Part shown: one piece after another, positions 1 to 9,008 of the stretch
Layout of the letters: each line of letters starts with the position of its first letter
Numbering within the stretch: position 1 is the first letter of the stretch
From: Diprion similis
Lineage: Eukaryota; Arthropoda; Insecta; Hymenoptera; Diprionidae
DNA: 64,000 bases
NCBI RefSeq assembly: GCF_021155765.1
Contig: NC_060115.1
Coordinates: 13,806,493-13,870,492, forward strand
Direction: 5' to 3'
Translations under genes and position numbers: made by a program
The notes under the pieces: model-generated
Told to the model about the DNA's origin: nothing
Databases searched by the model: none
Seen by the model: the letters and a program-made list of their open reading frames with translations, nothing else

Positions 1-58
1 TATTTTTGTCGTCCAACTTCACAAATCAGAGGATCACGTTAGACTCGGTAGCAAAAAA

Positions 59-1301
59 ATGTTCAGCCATATAATAGATCAGTTCATCGACCTTGAAGTA
101 AATGGTATTTCTATAAGTATTGATGGTGAAACAATCAAGGTCCATTTCGTTTTAACGTTAGTAATTGGTGATAATCTAGGATTGAACACTGTTTTCGGTT
201 TCACACCAAGTTTTAATGCAACCCATTCATGTAAAATATGTTTGGCGGATAAAAATGTATCTCACACACAGTTGTGACAAGATGCTAGTATGCTGCGAAA
301 TATGCCCAACTACAATGAAGATGTCCAAAATAGTTCTCATGGCGTTAAAGAGGAATGTATATTCAATGTTTTGCCAAATTTTCACGTTACGGAAAATCTC
401 AGTCAAGATATTTCACATGATTTTGATGAAGGAATTTTGCGATATGACATACCAAAAATTTTGAATAAATTGATAATGCAAGAAAAATTATTTTCCCTTG
501 ATATTCTGAATTACAGAATAAAATTTTTCGATTCTCATATTTCAACTGGAGTAAATGTTCCTCCGTTAGTATCTGAAAATGCTCTTAGAAAAGGAATGTT
601 ATTACTTACAGCTTGCTTGAACTACTTGCAACTTTGATATCGGAACATCATCAATTATATTTACAACTATTCGATGAAAACTTAAAACCGAAGCTCCACT
701 TTTAGTACGCTACCCTCACGTGATGCAAAAGATTGGTCCTATCAAAAATATCTCTTGCATTCGTTTTGAAGCAAAACATAAAGAGCTCAAAGATACCGCA
801 AAAGTTGTGACTTCCCGCGTTAACCCATCACATACACTTGCATTGAAGCATCAATTAAACATATGTTATAGGCTTCTTTGCAATCGCGGATTCTCAAATC
901 GCTTAACTTCGGGTGTTAGATATGATGTAAAGATAAGCATGATGAAAGATTATAACAGAATCAAAAGTGTACTTCCTGAACATTTTAGTGATGACATAAC
1001 TTCAGTATCATGGGTGAATGTAAATAGCACAGTTTACAAACCAAATATGATTGTAACTTTAGATGTAGATGATATTTTTCTTTCATTTGGAAAAATTCAA
1101 CAGATATTTATCGATAGCACAAATGAGGTGCATTTTTTATTTTTACGAATGGAAACATTGTTATTCATGCGCCACTTACATGCATTCCACATTAAAAACA
1201 CGGCAGCCTGCGGATTTGTGTCACAAAAAAAATTATTGCATTATATACCTCGCCACTTTCACATTATGTCGGATGGCAAAACTTACGTAGTATGTGATTG
1301 A
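59..1301 (+). pseudogene. Decayed transposon-type ORF (three open pieces)
   Basis: Open pieces at 59-277 and 290-637 share a frame and are separated by a TGA; a third piece at 720-1301 lies in another frame, so one protein has been broken by a stop and a frameshift. The first piece contains GDNLGLN followed by a C-x2-C pair (CKIC). The third piece contains a block around IRFEAKHKELK and a Leu/His-rich C-terminus. I recognise this combination from high-copy uncharacterised insect proteins that behave like transposon products, but I cannot name the superfamily. The 5' part probably lies left of the window. There is no intact start or catalytic motif to define. Confidence 0.5.
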
Positions 1302-1632
1302 AGTCTGATACGTTTAATTTGATATAACTTGTTTGAAATATGTGATATTGTACGCAATCACGTAGACCACTCATTTTGACAGCAAGAATTATTTCATTTC
1401 TTGATCAGAGTTATTTTTTGTTTTATTGAATTATTTAAAAGATTTAAGATGTTTAAAATTGAACTCATATGCTTATCTATTCTTGACTGACCAAAGACCG
1501 TGACAAATGTTTAGTCATAAGGATATTTATTAATCATTTATGCCTGTTGAAATACCATTCTATTTGTACTGTGCAATATAGATATTTTGTAGATTTAGTG
1601 TGTCTAATATAATAACCAATCTGTTTCATATA
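1302..1632. other. AT-rich spacer, nothing recognised
   Basis: About 330 bases of AT-rich sequence with no long frame, repeat or RNA signal that I can see. It may be the 3' flank of the decayed transposon ORF. Confidence 0.4.
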
Positions 1633-2709
1633 TATGGGTCATTCCATCCCAAATCGACCACTTTTGAACCCGACCCCTTTCGATTTCGCTGAAATTTTCT
1701 GATCATTTTCCACCTCATGAAAGAAATCTCTCAGAATTTTTCCAAATTTTTTTACCCAACCAAAAAAAAATCGTAAATTTTTAAAAAAAGAATGATTTTT
1801 TTTTTTTGAATCGCCGTAACTTTTTTTAAAATTGACGTATCGGGACTTTTTTTTTTTAATTTTCGTATTTTAATGTATTTTTTAGAAAAAAATAGATGAG
1901 AATGATCAACATCCATCTTCGATGTTTATTTTTAGATTTTCGGAAAAAATCGCGACTTTTTTCACGATTGTCACTATTAATTTTTTTCATTCAATTTTTA
2001 TAAAAAACTGTATCATTTTTCATTGATTCTCAAATTTTTTCTGAGTGGGATTCTTTCATTTTCTATTTTTTTTTCATTATTTGAAAAAAAAAATTTTCTT
2101 TCAAATTTGGCTCATTTCACATAATCCTACCCTGACATTTTTTATGAATGTTTATGATATTTCAAAAGTTGAAAAAAAAATTTTTGCTCAAAAATTTAAA
2201 GTGATAATCCAAAAATGTCGGACAAAAAATAAAAAACAATTTTTACAATTTTTCTGTATTATTTTTCATAAAATACGTTCAAAAACGAAGAAATACAGAA
2301 AAAAAAATTTACATTAACTTCATTTTTGACTGAACAGAAAATTTAAAGTAGTTATTGCGGAATGAAATTCATCAAGAAAATTTTTTTTTCAATGTTTTTT
2401 TTTTTGCTTTCACACCAGAAACGAAAACATTCATTTATCAACAATCTTACTGACAGTAGCTATAATTATCATATCATTTTATTTTTTTTCTGACATTTTT
2501 GGAAAAAATCGAAATTTTTTCGATGATTATCACTTTAAATTTTTGAGCAAAAATTTTTTTTCTAACTTTTGAGATCTCATAAACATGCATAAAAAATTTC
2601 AGGGTGGGATTATGTGAAATGAGCTAAATTTGAAAAAAAAATTTTTTTTTTCAAATAATAAAAAAAATATAAAATGAAAGAATCCCACTCCGAAAAAATT
2701 TGAGGATCA
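1633..2709 (+). repeat. Foldback element, left arm and loop
   Basis: The outer end (GGGTCATTCCATCCCAAATC) and the following block are inverted at 8519-8907, whose end reads GGAATGACCC. Inside the arm a second inverted pair, about 2045-2205 against 2535-2697, carries the shared block CATTTCACATAATCC in opposite orientation. Restored across the later LTR insertion the element is about 1.47 kb and almost wholly self-complementary, with T- and A-rich runs. No protein is encoded; short frames here are shadows of low-complexity sequence. It looks like a non-autonomous foldback/MITE-type DNA element. The TSD is not clear. Confidence 0.7.
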
Positions 2710-3151
2710 TGTTACGGTACAGGGGGACGGCAGTCCATGTACCCATCCGATGGTGTTGGTTCGGGTGCTATTTTTGTAGGTTCGTAGTCGTCGCCGTTTT
2801 CGTTCAGGGAACGGAAGGGAAAGAACCGTAATTAGAGAATGATTATAACTTTTATTTTGATTTGGAAATTGAGTGAAGTCGATGAGGAGTAGTTGAGACA
2901 ATGGTTTTGGGGAACGGGAGTTGAAGTTGAATGTAAGAGGTAAGAGCGTTGGAATGAGAGTGAGTCTCTTGCATGAGAAAATGAGCGAGGATACAGGATA
3001 GAGGGGGATCGAAATGGCAAGGTAAGGGCGATAGCGAGTGGTGTAAGCCAAGATGGAAATAGGATGACAAGATATGGAGTGTGGGAACGGTAGGTAAAGA
3101 CAAGCGTCGAGGAAGGTTGGAAAGACGTGAGGCGGGACGTCGGACGTAACA
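2710..3151 (-). repeat. 3' LTR of errantivirus-like element
   Basis: 442 bp, direct repeat of 8077-8518, bounded by TGTTAC/GTAACA inverted ends. Differences from the other copy include T/C at the ACCCAYCCG site and AGTGTGGG versus ATTGTGGG. Open frames across it are repeated in both LTR copies and are not genes. Confidence 0.92.
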
Positions 3152-3166
3152 CGCCCCCCCTTCGGG
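3152..3166 (-). promoter_or_regulatory. Polypurine tract
   Basis: On the element strand a GAAGGGGGGG run lies immediately before the 3' LTR. That is the usual position of the plus-strand primer of a Ty3/Gypsy element. Confidence 0.7.
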
Positions 3167-3409
3167 AAGAACATTCGGTGAGGGTACAGAGCCGAATGTT
3201 CGAAGGAAAACCGAATTTTTGGGTAATGTATCGACTCACTTACGAAAGATTACAATATAGTTTTCCTTAAAGAGTATAGCGCCTAGGGTTAATGCGCGTT
3301 TAAGCGAGTTAGTATACATTTTTAGCAGAAATGTTTTTTTTTTTTTTTCTTTCTTGTAACAATAAGTATGTTCTTATAGTTTAAGTGTGTAGTAGTTACA
3401 TATTATAAA

Positions 3410-3680
3410 TATACAATTATAATTAAATTATAATTTTCAAGGTTTTGATTGTAGAGAGTATAGATACAATCAAAGTTAAATGACAATGTCAGGGGTATAA
3501 TTGTAGATAGTATAGATACGATTATAGTTAAATTATAATTTTTAGGGTTTTGATTGTAGATATTGTAGATACAAGTCAAAGTTAAATGACAATGTCAGGG
3601 GTATAATTGTAGATAGTATATATACGATTATAGTTAAATTATAATTTTTAGGGTTTTGATTGTAGATATTGTATACGGTT
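3410..3680. repeat. Tandem repeat, period about 106 bp
   Basis: About two and a half copies of an AT-rich unit starting GGTTTTGATTGTAGA and containing TGACAATGTCAGGGG. It lies between the end of env and the 3' LTR, a non-coding part of the element. Confidence 0.7.
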
Positions 3681-3767
3681 ATTATAATAGCGTAATTTGA
3701 GACATTTTTATTGAATGATATTTGGGCATAACAATGGATATGTTCTTATAAATATGTAGTAGAGGGC

Positions 3768-5789
3768 TTAGTCTGTCCAGATGAAGAGGGAGTCGGAACT
3801 AGCGTCAAGGCTCTGATCGCGGGGCAGTTTACGTGGGTGTTGTCGTAGCTTGGACATTTCCATCATTTCAATTTCTGAATGAGCTCGGGGCAGCGACGAA
3901 GTGCGAGGAGACAGGTCCTTAGGGAATGACCTATTTTCTAGGTGAGGGTGGGAAATGGCATGGTGGGAAAGGATTTGGGGTCTTGGATGACGTGAGTCGA
4001 GGTTGTGGCGTATTCGCCTGGATTTACAGCAAGAGTATACTTTTGAGATTCTTCTAAATAATGAGAGTTTGTAGCAAAAGAAAACTGCTGAGAGGGACGC
4101 GAAGGCGATTCCGCCATAGCTGAGGTTGGTGGTGAGGCGATGCATGTTACTTTGAGTACGATAGTGTGTGCTTAGATCGGCTGAGCGTTTGAGCACGTCA
4201 TTCAGGGCAACGCCAGCGATGGCAAGGTCATTGGAGTTAATGTGTGAAGGTTCACGCAAGGGGAGGATGGCGACGAGGGATAAGTCAGTGGAAATATTCA
4301 AATCAAGACTAACGGATATTTCGCTTAAATCTAGGGTAACCTTGGGAACGTAGGAGAGTGTCTCGGTAGATTGGGAACGTTTTGAGGTTTTGAGGGTTAC
4401 TTCAGAGGTACTAGCCGTACATAAGTCATTCAGGGAGATAATTCCTGAGCCGGAGATCGTCACACGGGAGGTGTGGTCATTTGAGCAGAGAATATGTAGA
4501 GTTTCAGGAGTGGAAGACGAGAAAATCCAAGAATTGGATGTAGATAGTTCTGTCCAGTAGGTACCATCGAATGCGGTCAGTCTGATATCGTATTCTTTTG
4601 CAATTCTCTCAGAGGGGTTTAGAAAAAGACCAACCTCACAGAGTCGGTGAGTTGAGGGGTGAAACAGTGGTTGTGTCAGTTCGCATATGAATTTACCCAA
4701 AGACAAAATGCATCCAGTGAATTTAGATTCTGAAATTTGGAAGTATGACGCTCGGTTAAGTGCTATAGCTACGTAATCACTGCCAGGTTGAATGTAGGCG
4801 AATTTGTTATTTGTTGAGTCGTACGTCTGTCTTACAGGGACGGGGAGCAGTCTGTATAGGTTATAGGCGTCGGGGTTGAGCAGTGGGATAGATATTACGT
4901 AAAGGAGCCTGGGCTTGGAATACGCTATGTCGATTTGTGATATGCGAATTAATCCTTCGGCGTAGTTTGGGTCTAGTGGAATAGGGAATTCTATTTGCGG
5001 TCTAAGTGACTGGATATGCTTAAGGCTAGAAATAATTTGGTTCGGTGATAGAATTTTGGGGTGGACAATACCTTTTTGTGCGAAAAGAATGGCGTCTGAT
5101 AGGCTGTACAGGTCAAGTTCGTATTCGTTCAAGTGTCGGTCCAAGTCCATTAGTCGGTTGAGTAAGGTTGTTCTAAAGGTATTGTCAGCAATTAAGGCTT
5201 TTGAGATAGCTGCATCATTCGAGAGAATCGTAAGTAACGTATCGCGTTCGTGGTTGTGGCTTATAATGCTGTCGAGTTCTTTTTTGTAGGCGCCTAGTGT
5301 TAACTGGACGATATTAGTCTGTTTATTAAGGAGAGATGCTAAGTGTCTGCTGTCATTGTAAAGGTTGTCGATTTGTTGATTGTAATATTCTCCGTCTTCT
5401 ACGTCTAGGGTACCGAATAGAGATTTTGATATGCTACCAATGAAGTTAATCGCGCCTCGTGTTTTGCGATGGTGGGCTAGCTTTGCAAGTTCAGAGTGAG
5501 TCGATTTGCCTGTGCGATGGCCGACTAGGTATTCGATTCTTTTTTGACATGTTTTTATGGTTTTTATTCTGTTAGCCAACATTGGGATGTGATTACCGGT
5601 CTGGCAATTGCTCTTGGCCAAAGAGCACTTTTTCTCTATTATATTCAAGAAATCTGATGCTTGGTCAAGTCGGTCGAATAGGTTTTGGAGGTCCACGTAG
5701 TTTAGCAGGGTCCATTCTTCGTTATATGTACGCAAGTCTTGCAGTTGTTCGAAGAAGATGCCCGGGTTCTGTTTCAGTTGTTTAATCAT
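3768..5789 (-). CDS. env: Errantivirus/baculovirus F-like envelope protein
   Basis: 673 codons, uninterrupted. Around residues 108-111 there is a basic RKTR site followed directly by GAINFIGSISKSLFGTLD, the layout of a furin-cleaved F-type fusion protein with its fusion peptide. A hydrophobic segment near 555-578 should be the membrane anchor, followed by a cytoplasmic tail of about 95 residues rich in Arg and His. No signal peptide follows the first Met. The frame stays open upstream to a CATTGCAG/G acceptor at about 5833, so Env probably comes from a spliced mRNA whose 5' exon supplies the start, as in other errantiviruses; that exon may be in the deleted part. This is the only intact gene of the element. 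Function as an envelope is inferred from family resemblance. Confidence 0.85.
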   Translation of the reverse strand: MIKQLKQNPGIFFEQLQDLRTYNEEWTLLNYVDLQNLFDRLDQASDFLNIIEKKCSLAKSNCQTGNHIPMLANRIKTIKTCQKRIEYLVGHRTGKSTHSELAKLAHHRKTRGAINFIGSISKSLFGTLDVEDGEYYNQQIDNLYNDSRHLASLLNKQTNIVQLTLGAYKKELDSIISHNHERDTLLTILSNDAAISKALIADNTFRTTLLNRLMDLDRHLNEYELDLYSLSDAILFAQKGIVHPKILSPNQIISSLKHIQSLRPQIEFPIPLDPNYAEGLIRISQIDIAYSKPRLLYVISIPLLNPDAYNLYRLLPVPVRQTYDSTNNKFAYIQPGSDYVAIALNRASYFQISESKFTGCILSLGKFICELTQPLFHPSTHRLCEVGLFLNPSERIAKEYDIRLTAFDGTYWTELSTSNSWIFSSSTPETLHILCSNDHTSRVTISGSGIISLNDLCTASTSEVTLKTSKRSQSTETLSYVPKVTLDLSEISVSLDLNISTDLSLVAILPLREPSHINSNDLAIAGVALNDVLKRSADLSTHYRTQSNMHRLTTNLSYGGIAFASLSAVFFCYKLSLFRRISKVYSCCKSRRIRHNLDSRHPRPQILSHHAISHPHLENRSFPKDLSPRTSSLPRAHSEIEMMEMSKLRQHPRKLPRDQSLDASSDSLFIWTD

Positions 5790-5919
5790 GACAGTGGATG
5801 ATTCGTCTGTCTCGCTGTTGAGGGCGTTGCACCTGCAATGATATTCGAGGGCATGAGGCGGAATATGATGCAGTTACGGGTAGATTGATAATATACGGCT
5901 GTTGACTTCTAAAGGTGGT

Positions 5920-7455
5920 TTAATTTGAATCACTTCTTTCCTGTGCTAATTTGAGTTTATTCAGATGGACAATTTTGGTCTTATGGGGGGTGATGAAAAT
6001 TTTTTGATATCGTCAATTATGCGCTTGATCGTATATGCTCCTTTATAGTGGTCGTCAAATTTAGATCGGGTTTCGTTTAGTAGATAGACCTTTTGGCCTG
6101 CTTCGAAATTTTGGTTATTGGTACGACGGTCGTAGTACGTCTTGGAACGGTGCTTTGCTAAAATGAGGTTAGCCGCGGCGTTTTTTCGTATGGTGGATAG
6201 GTTGGAGATTAAATCTAGAAGGAACGAATCGTAGGAACGGGTGTAAGCGCTGGCAGGGTTCGCGTCTGTCGGAAGTCTGGCATGGGAACCGAAAATTAGC
6301 TGATGGGGAGTGAAGTTAGTGCCTTCGTGCTTCGCGGTGTTATAACAGAAAATAGCAAAGCGGATGTATTCATCCCAGTCTTTACCAGCATTCGTGTAAT
6401 GCTTGACGTGTTCGGTGAGAACAAGGTGACTGCATTCTAGCGATCCGATAGATTGTGGGCGGTAAGCTGTAGTTCGAATTTGTTTTATTTTAAGAGTTTA
6501 CAAAGTTGCTTAATGACTGTGCTCATGAGATTTTGTCGTTGGTCTGTAAGTATTGCTCGAGGGGCACCGTAACGTGTAATATATTCTTTCGCGAATGCTG
6601 CACCTATTGTTTTGGCAGTGGCGTCAGGTGAAGGGATGGCGTCCAGAAATTTCGTCAAGTTGCATTGTATCGTCAAAAGGTATTTGTTGTTTGATTTAGT
6701 AAGGGGGAGAGGTCCAACGATGTCTAGTGCTACTTTGTCGAATGCATCGGCAGGAGTATCTGTTATCACCATCGGCAACCTGGTTTTTACTCTTACTAGT
6801 TTCTTCCTTTGGCAACTCTCACAAGTTTTTATGAAGTCTTGGATTTGTTCTTTCATGTGCGGCCAAAAATATTTTTGTCTAATGCGGTTGTATATTTTTG
6901 TGACGCCTTGATGACCGCCAATTAATGATTCGTGGCATTCTTTAATTATTTCTTTACGTAAACATTCGTCTGGGGTAACAGTCGTGTTGCGGCAAAGCGT
7001 GATTTGAATTTGTAAGTCTGCGAAAAGGTAAGATAAGAGTTTTCGGATAACACGAGGATCGAGTCCACCTAAACTATCGTCCGTTATTGGGAAAGCAAGG
7101 GATTTCGGAATTGAATCGGTCAAGACTGTTTTCAGTTTAGACAAGAGTTGAAAAATGTCATATAGGTTGCTTTTATCTGATTCTTTTGATTTTAGTACTA
7201 GAGTAAAGATCCGTCGGTTGTTGTGCTTGGATTCGATAATATCAAATTTCTGTGGACGGGGCCTCATAACTATATCTGGGTCAACGATATTATCGTGGGC
7301 AAGTTGTGATGATATGCCTTTAGTCCAAGAGCAGTCTGTTGATATAAAGTGTGCATAATTGGTTTTGAGCATCAAAAGACCATCATTGGTGTCTTTGACA
7401 TTGTCAGCTACCGGTATGTCGTCCAAGTTGTCAACAAAGTTCGTGAAATGTGGGA
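5920..7455 (-). pseudogene. pol: Integrase part of errantivirus-like pol, frameshifted
   Basis: The first piece (6485-7455) has the N-terminal zinc-binding module (H-x-H around GGHQG and C-x2-C in CESCQRK), then the catalytic core with Asp in VALDIVGPL and Asp in ILTDQRQ. The frame breaks at about 6490 in an A-rich run. The next frame carries the third acidic residue (GSLECSH) and the C-terminal part, and a second shift near 6000 leads to a tail ending HLNKLKLAQERSDSN and a stop at 5920. All three acidic catalytic residues survive but in different frames. The 5' side joins a proline-rich linker in yet another frame. Confidence 0.85.
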
Positions 7456-7463
7456 GGTATCGG

Positions 7464-7906
7464 TCAAATCGTCGTCAACATTGGGATCAATGTCATGGTC
7501 AGAGTGTGTGGTTTCCATATCGGAGTCGGATTGTCGGGCGCATGTATGGTATTCGGTATCCGTGAGCGATTTGAAGCTGTGTCGTTATCAGAGGCCAGTG
7601 TGGGTACTGAGGGAGGAGGTGGAGGGGGGTGAGTAGTAGAGTTCGCTGGCCTGGGGACAGTGGTTGGGCGTCTTTTAGCACGACGCGGGGGTCCTACAGG
7701 CGGGGGCATGACGACGTTCGTGGCTGGGAGGGGAGGTGGGGTCGCGAGAGGTGCGACTGATTTGGTCGGAGGTTGCGGTTTCTTATGCGGCGGACGAAGA
7801 GAGGGAGCAAGGTTACCAGATGTGGAAGGGATGGGGTCAGGTGAGGCGTTATCAACGGACACTGTTGTGTCGTCGTGGTGTGTGGGGGTTGAAAGCGGAG
7901 GGTCAA
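7464..7906 (-). pseudogene. Proline-rich linker of pol
   Basis: In frame with the macro-domain piece upstream there is a stretch of about 145 residues dominated by Pro, Thr and Ser with PPPPPP and PPPVGPPRRAKRRP. It looks like a disordered linker between the macro-type domain and integrase. The frame is lost before the integrase starts. Overlapping plus-strand Gly-rich frames are its shadow. Confidence 0.5.
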
Positions 7907-8045
7907 GGCGACAAACGGTGATGTTCATTTTTGAATCTTTGAAAATATAGTGGATCATTTTGCGCACCGTGCTCCATTCTAGTTTGTCGAGTCCGCAGCC
8001 TATTAACGGGATTGAGACAGATCTTACACCAGTCTCTTCGGAGGC
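7907..8045 (-). pseudogene. C-terminal fragment of a macro domain (OARD1-like) in pol
   Basis: The minus strand reads VSIPLIGCGLDKLEWSTVRK, then MIHYIFKDSKMNITVCRL. The IGCGLDxLEW block and the following helix-strand end match the C-terminus of macro domains of the OARD1/TARG1 type, which remove ADP-ribose adducts. Comparable domains occur in pol of insect errantivirus-like elements between RNase H and integrase (established only by my recollection). Only about the last 40 residues remain; the rest was deleted at the junction with the tRNA copy. Confidence 0.65.
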
Positions 8046-8073
8046 GTGGGTTCGTATCCCACCGCTGCCACCA
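8029..8073 (+). other. Primer-binding site extended to a 45-nt tRNA-Leu copy
   Basis: On the plus strand this reads as the 3' part of a class II tRNA-Leu (AAG type): anticodon-stem end, long variable arm (CTTCGGAG), T arm, acceptor strand CGCTGCC, discriminator A and a CCA tail. CCA is not genome-encoded in eukaryotic tRNA genes, so the copy came from mature tRNA. By my alignment 44 of 45 bases match; the mismatch is T at 8055, exactly tRNA position 58. A normal primer site is about 18 nt. It lies three bases from the 5' LTR. Confidence 0.85.
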
Positions 8074-8076
8074 GAA

Positions 8077-8518
8077 TGTTACGGTACAGGGGGACGGCAG
8101 TCCATGTACCCACCCGATGGTGTTGGTTCGGGTGCTATTTTTGTAGGTTCGTAGTCGTCGCCGTTTTCGTTCAGGGAACGGAAGGGAAAGAACCGTAATT
8201 AGAGAATGATTATAACTTTTATTTTGATTTGGAAATTGAGTGAAGTCGATGAGGAGTAGTTGAGACAATGGTTTTGGGGAACGGGAGTTGAAGTTGAATG
8301 TAAGAGGTAAGAGCGTTGGAATGAGAGTGAGTCTTTTGCATGAGAAAATGAGCGAGGATACAGGGTAGAGGGGGATCGAAATGGCAAGGTAAGAGCGATG
8401 GCGAGTGGTGTAAGCCAAGATGGAAATAGGATGACAAGATATGGATTGTGGGAACGGTAGGTAAAGACAAGCGTCGAGGAAGGTGGGAGAGACGTGAGGC
8501 GGGACGTCGGACGTAACA
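8077..8518 (-). repeat. 5' LTR of errantivirus-like element
   Basis: 442 bp, near-identical to 2710-3151, same TGTTAC/GTAACA ends. ATCA directly follows at 8519-8522 as the TSD. Confidence 0.92.
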
Positions 8519-8907
8519 ATCAATAAAAAATGAAAGTTTTTTATAAAAAGTAAAAAAATTAAAAGTGACAATCATCAAAAAATTCGCGATTTCTTCCGAA
8601 AATCTAATAATAAACATCGAAGATGGATGTTGATCATTCTCATCAATTTTTTTCTGAGAAGTATATTAAAATACGAACATTTAAAAAAAAAGAACGTCCC
8701 AATACGTCAATTTTTAAAAAAGTTATGGTGATTTAAAAAAAAAACCATTCTTTTTTCGAAAAGTCATGATTTTTTTTGGTCGAGTAAAAAAATTTGAAAA
8801 AATTTTGAGAGACGTCTTTTATGAGGTAGAAAATGATAAAAAATTTCCAGCGAAATCGAAAGGGGTCGGGTTCAAAATTGGTCGATTTGGCATGGAATGA
8901 CCCATAT
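8519..8907 (-). repeat. Foldback element, right arm
   Basis: Inverted copy of about 1633-2040, ending at CCATAT. Separated from its loop only by the LTR element. The match to the left arm is somewhat diverged with small indels in the A/T runs. Confidence 0.7.
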
Positions 8908-9008
8908 GTTCTTTTGATCTCCACACACGAGACATGTTCCTGAATTCGGATACAGACTTGAGCACGAACGTGAATAAGGCAGGCCGAGACTCCACGTAAA
9001 TATATCTG

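Larger units (their letters stand above)
2710..8518 (-). mobile_element. Errantivirus-like LTR retrotransposon, internally deleted
   Basis: The two 442-bp LTRs begin TGTTACG and end CGTAACA, and the whole is flanked by the direct repeat ATCA (2706-2709 and 8519-8522), giving exact boundaries. Read on the minus strand the order is LTR, primer site fused to a tRNA-Leu copy, macro-domain fragment, proline-rich linker, integrase, env, polypurine tract, LTR. Gag, protease, reverse transcriptase and RNase H are missing. The env gene and integrase type point to the errantivirus branch of Ty3/Gypsy. The LTRs differ at about nine sites by eye (about 98 percent identity), so the insertion is fairly recent. 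The element cannot transpose by itself. Confidence 0.9.

Noticed and set aside
2707..3239. Minus-strand Pro/Ser-rich ORF in the LTR
   Set aside because: The same frames occur in the second LTR (7903-8617) and start or end in non-coding parts; LTR shadows.
8029..8073. A tRNA-Leu gene
   Set aside because: Only the 3' part is present, CCA is encoded, and it sits exactly at the primer-site position of an LTR element; no D arm, anticodon or A box.
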